64,000 nucleotides of DNA from Turritopsis dohrnii (lineage: Eukaryota; Cnidaria; Hydrozoa; Anthoathecata; Oceaniidae), in assembly GCA_027922465.2 (NCBI GenBank), contig BQMF02000096.1:966887-1030886 (forward strand), given 5' to 3'. The notes beneath the pieces are model-generated. The model worked only from the letters and a program-made list of their open reading frames with translations. It made no database searches and had not been told where the DNA came from. The translations under genes and the position numbers were made by a program. Below are positions 36,788 through 46,470 of the stretch, piece after piece. Every line of letters begins with the position of its first letter. Position 1 is the first letter of the stretch.

Positions 36788-39700
36788 TTAATAACACGAC
36801 TGTTTAAGTCTTGGTATAATGACCATGAGATCTCGACTCTGATGGCATATGTTCACATGGACAAATTTCGCCAAAACTCGAGCTACCGGTATAAAAGAAG
36901 CAGCACCTGCTGGTTCAAACAAACTTCTATACCAAACTTCAGTAGGCTTTCCAAATTTATGTTTCACTTTATTTGGCACCGGCAAAAACCAATTGCAGTA
37001 TGCAAACCAGTGTTCGTGATGAAGCCCATCAATCATGAAGCAATGCTTTATGAAAAAATCAACTTGCCCTGGCTGTGGTGATAAACCCATGTTGTCATAA
37101 CTTCTAATTTCTCCGTCAGCACCAGCCCAGTACGCCATTATGTAAGAGGATCGACTGTTACGAGATGCACTAGATCCAATAACATCACCAGCAACACTAA
37201 TTTCAGTTACTTTATGAAATGAAGCCGGAACAATAATATTATCGAAGTTAATTAGAGGATACAAATGTTTGTATGTGTTCTTCAAATTAAAAAGTTCAAA
37301 AGTTGAAAATGTACTTATCACTTCCTTACTTAAAGAAGTGATGTACTTTGCATCATACCAAATCTGTGTCGAGGAGTCACAAAGTCTGAAAAAAAAATTA
37401 GAAAAATAGAACACAAAAGATCTGCAAGAATAACTGAGTCGTTTACAACCAATCAGGGATCAATTGAAGGAGGGCTATTTTGGTATTGTTTCTATTTGTT
37501 TATTGGATTGTAACAAAAAGCTGAATACCTGGAAGACAATTTGCAGACTGTTGCTAAGTTGACACACTCCATATCATTAAGTGTTCCTCTCTGACTGTTT
37601 GCATTCTCTAGTAGTTGGAATATGTTGATCAACATATCTTCTTGAAGGCTTGGCTTATCCAGATTGAGGACAACATTATCTCGACAGAATCTTTTCATGA
37701 TTGTCAGCTCAATATTTCTTCTGTTATTAGGAAGAAGACCAAGAATACCATTGTACCTACAAAATAACTCAAACATAAAACACCAGCGTTGAAATTCATC
37801 GCAGTATGGATTTCTTAGCTGATTCCTTTACTTAGCAGCACTTGTGGCTTTCAACAATATCGTAAATATTTCATTAAAATAACACATAAGAAGAAAATAA
37901 ATAATAAAAACATATTTATTAAAATAAGTTTTACCTTTCAAAGCTGAACAGCCAGAAGGAATAAATAGGCCCAAAATCAAGAATGCATTTCTTAAGATGG
38001 CAGTGGAGATGCATATTTGGTGTTACTGAACCTTGACCATACAAGTTTTCGAAAGATACGCAAAAGTTTTTTAACAACTCATGAGCAACAATAATGTCAT
38101 TTTTTGAAATGACACGACGGCACAGATACTGACAAGCTAGTACGAATTTTCTGAAACATTCCAGATCCTGTGAAGGGATAACATCTTCCAAGCAGTAAAT
38201 CGAGAATAGGAGAGTCCAATTCTTATATTCATCAGCAGTAAACCCGTCAAAGCTGCTAGAAATTTTTCTTGGAATTTTTCCAACATCACAGGGAACAAGA
38301 AATGCATCACTTTTTTCTTGCATTTTCTCAAGACTTGATTTATTGAGATATCCCAAATCTTTCCATATCTTTAAAATCTTTTTTGTGGTACCCAAGAATA
38401 AGTTATGCATTGGGTCAATTATGGACATCCGCACTGTATCAAAATAAGGAAGTTCGGCTAATACTGAAAACCTAGTTCCATAAAGGGATTCTAATGTTTC
38501 CTTCTCATGGGCAGTGTTACAATCCAGGATTTCGCACATTTGCTGCCTATGCTGTTCAGTTGTTCTCTCTTCCCAAAGGTCAACATCATGAAACCCAGCA
38601 TAATTCCGATTTCCTATTGGTCCAGGAAATGTTTTATTACATCTCGAACATCCACGACATGCAGCGTGACCTTGAAAATAAAATCATTGCAACATATTAG
38701 AATAAAAATACTTTAAGTGTACAAACTTTCGCGAGCAGAAACTTTCGCGATTTTTTGCCTTTTTCGCGAAAGTTTATACGTTCAAAAATTCTTAACTAAG
38801 CATTTCGCAAAAGTTTATGCTCGCGAAAAACGTGATTTCCCTCAATTCGCAAAAGTTTATGCACGTGAAAAAAAAAAGAAAAGAAAGAATTACGTATTTT
38901 TATACGTGTTTTTTTTTCGAAACCAAAGTGCTTAGATAACCAAATTCAAAATGCAAGATTTCAATTTCTCATTAAAGACATATACTAATAGTGTGAAAAA
39001 ACAATTGTTTTTCTTGGAAAAACCCTACCTCTAAGATTTCATATTTTCTCAACTCGCAAAAGTTTATTCTTCGCTAAATTTTCCAAGATTGTTCATTCGC
39101 AAAAGTTTATGCCCGCGAAAAAAAGTTTTGTGTCTAATTCGCGAAAGTTTATGCCCAAAATTTTGCGAGTTTTGATTCGCGCGAAACTTTCTGCTCACGC
39201 AAATTTGTACACTTAAAGTAATGTTAGAGAAACTTTTACAAGAGCATTTCTCAGGAAGTACTTGCAAAAGAAAAGCAATTTTCAGGACAAACATTAAAAT
39301 TCATCATACTTAAAAATCCACATAATTTTCTACATGCAGGAATGTCACAACCAACACATATCAAGGCCAGACGGAAAACTTCAACTTTCTTAGTCAAAGG
39401 TGACTTGATGGCAAATCCATTTACCCAGGCTTCATTAAGCTCATCTACCAGTGGTTTGATAAAAGAATTGGTGGGTGGCTCTTTTTTCATGTTTGGTATA
39501 ATTCCCACAAGAATCACATTTTTCTGTTTGAAACGTTCACTCCTTGGCAAATTTAGTAAAACCAGATATATCCCTCCGACAGAAAAGCTACTCAAATGTT
39601 TGTATGGCTGGAACCAGTCCACATTCAGCATAACTGCGTAGTTTCGAGGTTCACTAAAATACCATTTTCCATCCCGCTGAAAATTTTTCCATATCTCACC

Positions 39701-40555
39701 ATCATAAATGTCACTAAGAACACCTGGCATACTACCCAACGATCTCCATTTCTCACACTGCTCTTCAAATCCTTCTCGATTTATCAGTAGCTGTAAAGAA
39801 TCCTTTATAGACCGATAACAGTAAGTTGCGTAAGGATACAAAATTGAACTAGAGTTAGTTTTAACAGTTTTCATGAGTAACTGTCCACAATCTTTTCTAA
39901 ATTGTTTAGATGGATGGTGTGGATATTTAACAAAAGTACATTTTCTTGATACCTCTTCGCCTCTATATTTTGTAGTACACTGATTGATATCATAAAGATT
40001 ATGGCACTGAAGACAGACCACATATTTCCTAAAGAATGTTTTTCTCATTGAAAGAAACTGGTGAAATAGATAAAGTGAAGAAGGAAATAGTTTGGCCAAG
40101 GTTGCTAATAGCAGATCTGAGTCTTTACTCAAAGCTTTCAAAAATGCAGAAATAATTTTTAAAATGAACTCTAAAGAGTTATCAGTGATGTTAAACACAT
40201 ATTGCCAGTATGCCAGTAGAAGACAAATCCATCTGACAAGTTGCAAAGCTTGACAGTCTTCCGCAGGATTCTCTGAAAGTTCATCATCTAATAAAGATCC
40301 TTCTCTGAACAACTCGTTAAAAATGTCATCAGAAACCTCTTCCTCTGTCATGTTTTCCCCTTCATCAGGTGTATCATTTGTTTCTTCATGATGATGATGT
40401 TGTATATCGACTTCAATTTCAAAATCTGACACACTACCTTCCGTTGAATTGTCTGCTCCTCTATTATTCTCAATGTTTACATTACACACATGGCGTGGCA
40501 AATACCGACTGGAATAAGAGTTACCACAGATATCACATTTTAATCTTTGACTCAT
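36788..40555 (-). CDS. Transposase_21-like (CACTA-like) DDE protein, four exons, intact
   Basis: Exons (minus): 40555-39310, 38670-37935, 37756-37529 and 37385-36788, joined at GT-AG sites with phases 1, 2 and 2, giving 935 codons and a stop. The N-terminus has a small zinc-finger-like motif (C7, C10, H22, C24). An acidic, histidine-containing linker (DIQHHHHEETND) follows. The conserved body has RWICLLLAYWQYVFN, KYVVCLQCHNLYD, LNVDWFQPYKHLSSFSVG, ACRKLCGFLSHAACRGCSRC, IDPMHNLFLGTTKK, NMHLHCHLKKCILDFGP and SFERYNGILG. By recall of this family, D313, D501 and E660 are the candidate DDE residues and all are present. The exon joins fall inside conserved phrases (GFL/SHAAC, FER/YNG, SSR/LCD). A 508-bp MITE occupies most of intron 1. 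Either an autonomous element's gene or a domesticated descendant. Confidence 0.85.
38711..39218. mobile_element. 508-bp MITE in intron 1 of the transposase-like gene, TA target
   Basis: The ends CTTTAAGTGTACAAACTTTC and, inverted, CTTTAAGTGTACAAATTTGC are flanked by TA on both sides (38709-38710 and 39219-39220), as in Tc1/mariner-type insertions. The interior is built from variants of TTCGC(G/A)AAAGTTTATGC with GCGAAAAA spacers. The gene's splice sites lie outside the element, so splicing need not be disturbed. Confidence 0.8.
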
Positions 40556-40757
40556 GATGTTGACAAAACTATATATATATCACTCAAACACTACACATTG
40601 CTACCATCTTTCTTCTTTCATCTATCTCGTGCCATGTGTGGGAAAACTGGACACTAACAACGCTCTCGTTCTCATTCTCCCGCGCTTAATTTTAAATTTC
40701 TTCGCATGCACGTGGTTGTTCTTTTTCCAACTTGACTTCGTGAAGATTGGTCGAACA
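40556..40757. promoter_or_regulatory. 202-bp shared upstream region of two divergent genes
   Basis: It lies between the start codons of the minus-strand transposase-like gene (40555) and the plus-strand partner gene (40758). Both genes must be transcribed from within or across it, so a bidirectional promoter is inferred. It contains ATATATATATC near 40570 and is otherwise unremarkable. The partner's frame is open through part of this region, so its start could lie further upstream; ATG 40758 was chosen because SHNISFLESD begins there. Confidence 0.5.
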
Positions 40758-43700
40758 ATGTCTCATAACATAAGCTTTTTGGAAAGTGACGTATCATCCT
40801 CGTCATCAGATGAAGATTTTGTTGCCACTAAGAAAATGGAAGAAAATAAAACAAAAAGAAGTTTAAATTTTACTAACTCTATAGCGTCATCATCACAACA
40901 CGAATCTTCTAGCAGTTCGCTTAATGCAGAAAACCAAGCGTCATTCTCGAGTGTTGTGTGTAGCACTCCAGCTGGAAAAAGCATTGAAAGTGGTAAGACA
41001 TTCCTTTTAATTAATTTTAAACCACCTCGAACACATCTCAAGTTCTTGCCATTTTAATAACATCTCATTTTGTTTTTGAATGTCACAGATCTCGTTGAAT
41101 TAAAGAAAATGGTAGCAACCGTCTTGGATCAAAATAAGAAATTGATGGAAAGAATGGACAAATTGGAAGAAAAACAAATGGAACCATCAAGTAAGAAGAA
41201 GACCATCGATGTTCCAAATGATGTTAGGGTAAATTGTATTTCAGTTTTCCTCTCCAATATGCAAAAAACCTTTGACTTATTCATGGGTATAGATGAGTTT
41301 CTGATGTTAATTACCACTTAAAGCTCTGTGTAAATTAAGTCAACCTAGATTTTGAGAATAGAATAGAATATATATTTTTGCCGCATATATTTTTGAGTGT
41401 TAATGGGTATTAATTGGATTTCTTTGCGTAAGCAAGAAATACTTTACGATCGGCCGTGTTTTTCTGGGTTTTTTTTTCATCTTAGGGGCCGTTTATATGA
41501 GAGGCGGGACGGGACGTTTGCCGGGACGGGACGAAAAACGGGATGATTTTATCCCCCCTTTACATGAGAAGTAGCTTTGCAGGGACGAGACAGCAATTTT
41601 ACAATTTAATATTGTAAAAGTTTTCTCCCAAGAGCTTATAGAATGGCAATCGAACAATTTAGAAAAAAGAATTATCGCAGATGGTTTCTACTTGTGGTTG
41701 CTTTCGAACTAACTTCTGTATCTTTAATCTCCAACCGAATATAAGAACCAGTCAATTTTCAAACGTCCCGGGACAGTGTGTTTATATGATGAAAAACGTC
41801 CCGCTTAAGCGGGATCCCGGTTTGAGAAAGCGAGATCTCGCCTAACCGGGACGGGACGTTTTTTGTTTTTAACACGAGATAGATTTTTTATAAAAACTTC
41901 AATGGAGGCGGGTTCCCGTTTTTCGTCCCGTCCCGGCAAACGTCCCGTCCCGCCTCTCATATAAACAGCCCCTTACTGTCCAAACCTACGCATATTTGTT
42001 TCTAAATTTTCATTGGTTCATACAAAAATCATCTAAACAGTCATTGGTTTAAAAACTCCCACTGCGCAAACTAACAAAAGCTTTTTAAAAATACCTACGA
42101 AAGAGTGTTCTCTAATGGTCTTTTAAACTAAACACGTTTCTTTTTAAGCTTGATCTCCGGCAAAACTTTCAAAAGACTCTATTTATGCTGAATAATTGTT
42201 TCACACCTCTGTTTTAAAATCACAATACTGTGATTATCTTAACACATCTTATCGTGCGCATATTCACAAGAAAGTGACTTGATCTATGTAGTATTTATGT
42301 TGAAATCAAGCAAAAACACTACTGTTAGTTTATAAATATTACATCACTTGGAAATTCATCTATTTGCCCATTATCGGAACTGGAACTAGTTATCACATTC
42401 TTGTTAATTTTGTCATATTATATTCTAGTATCACGTGAAATTGAGTTACAAAGAAGGCTATAAACAAAATATTCCAAAATGGAAAATTGATAATGGTCTG
42501 AGGTAAGATCCCATGTTTTAGCAATGTTTGTCTAATGTTTATGTGTAAGCATTCCCTATGGCTTTTTCAATTTATCATTGAATTTAATTTTAGTGCCTTT
42601 CATGAAGAAAACCTGAAGAACACAAATTATATTAGAAACTTTGTCGTTGGTCTCCACCCAAATCTACCTGATCGTGATCAAGTGATAAATGGTAAACTAA
42701 AGAATTAAAGTTTATTTTTAAAGGAAATTAACAGATTTGTTACCATTTCCCTCAATTGTTGAAATAGTCCTGCTTGCTCTTTAGTGGGAAAATGACTTGA
42801 TTTTTAGATGCTAAATCATGAATACGGTATAAGAAAATTGTTTACATTTTTATGTGCATTTTCATCTTTTTTAGCTGCTATTAAAACGTATTATGAGAGT
42901 CAGCGTACTCAGCAACGGAAAAAGAAAAATCATCCGGAATCTATGAAGATGGTTGCAAGAAACCAAAGACGTGTTCATGTAAGTTCATCTTTCAGCTTAT
43001 ACCGTAATGCATCGATTAAACGCCCCCCTTCTTTTAAACGCCCCCCTCGAATAAACGCCCCCCTTTTCAGGAGATTTTTAAATAAACGCCCCCCTCTATT
43101 AGACGCCCCCCTCGAATAGACGCCCCTCTCTAGAGAGGGGCGTTTATTAGAGACACACTAATTAAGGCATGTAGAACTACTACATTGCATTGTTTTCAGC
43201 CTCAATATTTTCATTTTGTATAATTTGTGATAGACGCCTTTCTTTTTAAATTTTAAACTAACAGTTGGAAACTTTGTCTTTATTGACGATGATCTTGAAG
43301 TTTAATTTTGTATATTTTTTATCAATGTTTATATTTAGTTTATATTTACGAAAATGAAGAGTTTCACAAAAATTCAATAGACGCCCCCCTCTTTTAAACG
43401 CCCCCCTCGAATAGACGCCCCCCTAAAAATTTAAAAAATTTAATTAACGCCCCGGGCGTCTAATCGAAGCATTACGGTAATTCTCTGACTGTAAGGAACT
43501 GAATTTGATTTTCATTTGATGCGAGATCCTAGAACTAGAACTCGAGAGTCTTAACCCTCCTATTGGCTGCCTTTCGACAAAATTTATTATGGTAATGTGA
43601 TAATTCAGGGTTAATTGATGTTCCTTTTTTATAGAAAGCAGAGCGGAGGGCAAAGGCACTCCAGAAAGTTGAAGGGCTCAGTGAAGAGAACAAAAGAAAC

Positions 43701-43967
43701 ATGACGAAAGCGTTGATACCTGAGATGATGTCGTCAGAGGAGGAGAAGGAAAATGATGATGGAGAGCGATATTTTGAAGTAAAAAAGCCCAGTTGGAGAA
43801 CAAAGAAATATCAAAAGTTACTTGACAAAGTTGATTCAGCATACACCAAAACTTGTTCCAAGCGTTCCAAGGAACAGTTAGTTAAAAGAACTGTTGGTAC
43901 TCCGTGCAAACGCAAAGCACCAAAAGCTCTTCCATATGGATATGATATGTTTGTTAGTGACGCGTAG
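40758..43967 (+). CDS. Partner protein of the transposase-like gene, six exons, intact
   Basis: Exons 40758-40992, 41089-41228, 42429-42502, 42594-42691, 42875-42978 and 43635-43967 join in frame at GT-AG sites, giving 327 codons and a stop. The order is: an acidic/serine-rich start (SDVSSSSSDEDF); a short coiled coil (ELKKMVATVLDQNKKLMERM); a conserved-looking middle (KEGYKQNIPKWKIDNGLR, NYIRNFVVGLHPNLPDRDQ, AAIKTYYESQRTQQRKKK); a basic helix (KKAERRAKALQKVEG begins in the last exon's flank, AERRAKALQ); and a C-terminus EEEKENDDGERYFEVKKPSW then KALPYGYDMF. I have seen similar unnamed proteins in cnidarian and lancelet predictions but know no function. A DNA-binding accessory role beside a transposase is inference from position. 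Introns hold two MITEs and a repeat fragment. Confidence 0.75.
41416..42110 (+). mobile_element. 5' fragment of rolling-circle-like repeat, split by a MITE
   Basis: GGATTTCTTTGCGTAAGCAA at 41416 matches the left edges at 7189 and 54106. The match continues to TTTTTTTTCATCTTA, breaks for the MITE 41485-41972, and resumes as TTACTGTCCAAACCTACGCA through a CATTGGTT phrase. It lies in intron 2 of the partner gene. Confidence 0.65.
41485..41972. mobile_element. 488-bp PIF/Harbinger-like MITE with TTA duplication
   Basis: The terminal inverted repeats are about 58 bp with one mismatch (left GGGGCCGTTTATATGAGAGG, right inverted GGGGCTGTTTATATGAGAGG), continuing through GCGGGACGGGACG and CCGGGACGGGACG. 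TTA flanks both ends (41482-41484 and 41973-41975). The related unoccupied site at about 7247 reads CTTACTGTCC with a single TTA, which confirms insertion and duplication. A 3-bp TTA/TWA duplication is typical of PIF/Harbinger. Confidence 0.85.
43002..43477. mobile_element. 476-bp MITE with CGCCCCCC-rich ends, TA target
   Basis: The ends CCGTAATGCATCGATTAAAC and, inverted, CCGTAATGCTTCGATTAGAC are flanked by TA (43000-43001 and 43478-43479). Both ends carry tandem words of the form (A/T)(A/G)ACGCCCCCCTC GAATA. It sits in the last intron of the partner gene, between donor GTAAGT at 42979 and acceptor ATAG at 43634. Confidence 0.8.
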
Positions 43968-44519
43968 TAAATTTTTGGATTGTGACACATCTGACCAAGC
44001 TTTTTATGTCTTTTTTTTTTTTTTTTTTGCTAAGTTGTGTGAACCTTAATTGGAACTTTTCACAAACATTTGTCCTTTTTTGCTTTTTGTGGATAAGTGC
44101 CTCTTCTGTAACCTCTTTTCACCCTGTTTTTAGAACTACTTCAGATAACTTTTGTGAGACGTTTAAAACATTTTGGGAAGGGACACATTGTCTGACACTA
44201 ATTTGCTTATGTACATTTTGTAGCTTATTGAACTAATTTATTGGTAGTATTATTTTATCCTTATCCCTGTAAATAACGAATGTGCTAACTAACCTACTGT
44301 TTAAAGAAAAATATTTAAAAGAACTCAAAGTGCAAATTTTCCCTTACGTCTCATGATAATTGCCAACTAATATATGTAATCGACTCCCCACTCAGAGTAG
44401 AAAGGTGTAAATGGTTCGCAGATATGCGAAGGTAATCATTCATTTATTGCGCGTAAAACATCACGTTATCGACTTTTTAAGTGCAGATAATATCAGGTTC
44501 GCACTAATTTTCTGTCGCG
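43968..44519. other. 3' flank of partner gene
   Basis: T-run at 44010-44028, then AT-rich DNA. No gene. Confidence 0.3.
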
Positions 44520-44770
44520 TGGAATTTCATATTTTACGAATTCACTGAACCAGAAAATGTCACGTTTCTACGTTAACTGTCCGGAAGAATATGAAGTTTC
44601 TACAATAAAATCTGAAACGGAAAACATGCACTATTCTGAATGATAACTTCAGATAACTTCAAGCGTTTTCTGGCTCAGGTAACTTCAGAAACATGCAGAT
44701 AACGTGACCTTATCTTAAGGTTATCCTGATAAAATCTCATTCAGATAACATTAAATTTCATGCAGTGAAA
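44520..44770 (-). repeat. Short interspersed repeat (partner at 32850-33000)
   Basis: Reverse complement shares CACTGCATGAAATTTAATGT, TGTTATCTGA and ATAACCTTAAGATAA with 32850-33000. AGATAACTTCAG-type words repeat inside. Confidence 0.5.
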
Positions 44771-44776
44771 TATTCG

Positions 44777-44791
44777 TCATAAATAAATCAA

Positions 44792-44822
<31 letters not shown>

Positions 44823-44824
44823 CA
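44777..44824. repeat. (AAAT)n microsatellite
   Basis: About eleven units of AAAT/ATAA with one interruption. Confidence 0.9.
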
Positions 44825-44828
44825 ATAT

Positions 44829-45085
44829 TCATGTTCCCGAAACTGAAATTTCATGCTCCCGATTCTTCAAAATGCTCCCCATTTCTAAACTTGAGTTTCA
44901 ATATTGGGAGCATACTCCCTAAATTGAAATCTTGTTTTCAATTTCGGGAACAATGCTCCCTAAAATGAAATCTTGCTTTCAATTTCGGGAACAATGCTCC
45001 CTAAAATGAAGTATTTTGCTCCTTGATTTATAATTTGCTCCCGTATTTGAAATTGTAATTTCAATTTCGGGAACATGTGAATTTC
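44829..45085. repeat. Tandem imperfect GCTCCC..AAATGAAA repeat
   Basis: Several copies alternate GAAAT(C/T)TTG, TTTCAATTTCGGGAACAATG and CTCCCTAAAATGAAA. Related words occur at 47800-47850, 48200-48225 and 48370-48400, flanking the Crypton-like remnant, so they may be element-associated. Confidence 0.6.
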
Positions 45086-45269
45086 GTGTTGAAGTAACAT
45101 AAAACTGTAATGGCTGAGTCTGAGTGAGGCGGTATGTTTAGTTCAGGGGAATCAATTTAACTTTAAATTATGCGTGTTTCTTACACATATGTATATTTTT
45201 TCTAGTATAGCTATTACAAAATAGTCGTAGTCGTAGCAATGACTCAGGAAAGGATGTCGTGAGAGGCAC

Positions 45270-46470
45270 TTTTAAATAACTACATGAGTCAATTTGACTC
45301 AGTTACATTCCTCAGTGTAGCCAACATGACAATGAGACAGTTTCGAACAGCGAGACTCATCGAGAGGTCCTATCGCATTAGTGTAATTGACCATAAAACA
45401 ATAGCTACATCTGGTCCTGCATGTATTGTAGTGCGTTCCAGTATGTATGAAGAAATGGTTATATATGTAGATAATATCCGTAATAAACTGGCTGGAATTC
45501 GTAGAGGGAATGAAGATCCTGTGTTTGTTAGCTGGAGTGGCAATAAAATGTCATATTCCATGGTCACTGCCCAAATCAACTCCTTTTGGGGAGAAACTGT
45601 TGGGCATACTGACACCCGATCAAGGATTAGCGCACAATCTTGTTCGAAAATTAGCTGTTTCAAAAATGCACAGTACGAGTCAGGAACTAAAGAAAGACCT
45701 AGCGAACCTCATGTGCCATTCGGAACAAACCGCAAAAAGAAGTTATTATCTTCAAGAAAAGTCCAAAAAGGCAGGAGAGACTAGTGCCTCATTGCGAAGT
45801 CTATTAAGGACTGCTGGTCCTGAGGAGAACCTAGAGAATGCTATTAAGATTTACTTTCAAGATGATATACAGAAAGGCAAAATTTCTATGACTATTGTTA
45901 GAGAAAAGAAAAACAAAAGCTCCTTGTTTGCAGATATTCCTGAAACATGTTTACAAGATAAAATCCGATACATTATCGACGGCACCAGAAAGCAAGGTCA
46001 GTAGTGTATAATTAAACCACCATGCAGTCGGTGTAAGATTTGGCATACTAAGAGTTCTGCTCCAAAGTTTTATCACAAGCAATTTTTGCATATTCTTGTA
46101 TATTGAAATTATTTATTCAGCTTCGACCAGCAGTGATGTTTAAGATGGAGAAATTGATGAATCAGATTCAGATGTTAGCGAGAGTTGTGGCGAGAAAAAC
46201 CCAAATGGAAAAGCCATTTGGCATGCAAAGTCACGAAAAAAGAGAGTTGTGTTTACTGATTTTGATTTGGAAAACATTCGATTATATTTTCGGGAATTGA
46301 TCAAAGGAAATTCATCGAAAAAAGTGAAAGTTTCGGAATTTCAGCGTATCTTGAATAAAGAAGAGTTAAACGTTTTCCGCCAAAGATATGGCGAAAAAAC
46401 TCTCCTCTCCAAAGCCCACACTGAACGAAAGAAATACCTGTTGCATCGTGATGGACTAAAGCACAAATGA
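45270..46470 (+). pseudogene. Crypton-like tyrosine recombinase, frameshifted
   Basis: Frame A (45284-45640) reads VTFLSVANMTMRQFRTARLI, ISVIDHKTIATSGPACIVV, DPVFVSWSGNKMSYSMVTAQ and NSFWGETVG. Frame B (from about 45640) continues with HNLVRKLAVSKMHSTSQELK, DLANLMCHSEQTAKRSYYLQ and EKSKKAGETS, ending at 46004. R of LVRK, H of MCHSEQTAKR, the following R and the Y of SYYL match the C-terminal R-H-R-Y order of tyrosine recombinases. A third block (46119-46470), with an in-frame TAA at 46146, has an acidic linker and then VVFTDFDLENIRLYFRELIK, a small helical DNA-binding-like tail. No reverse transcriptase is nearby, so Crypton is favoured over DIRS/Ngaro. The frameshift and stop make it non-functional. 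Confidence 0.7.

Noticed and set aside
38711..39218. Regular TTCGC-AAAGTTTATGC repeats resembling a CRISPR-like array
   Set aside because: Eukaryotic context, variable spacers and units, and clear MITE ends with TA duplication.
40554..40757. Upstream extension of the partner protein from 40554
   Set aside because: The frame is open but it starts inside the divergent gene's start codon region and lacks the composition of the protein; ATG 40758 is preferred.
43020..43440. CGCCCCCC repeats as a possible regulatory cluster of the partner gene
   Set aside because: They lie in mirrored positions inside a MITE with inverted ends, so are transposon structure first.
45284..46004. DIRS or Ngaro retrotransposon
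   Set aside because: A tyrosine recombinase is present but no reverse transcriptase or RNase H occurs within several kb.
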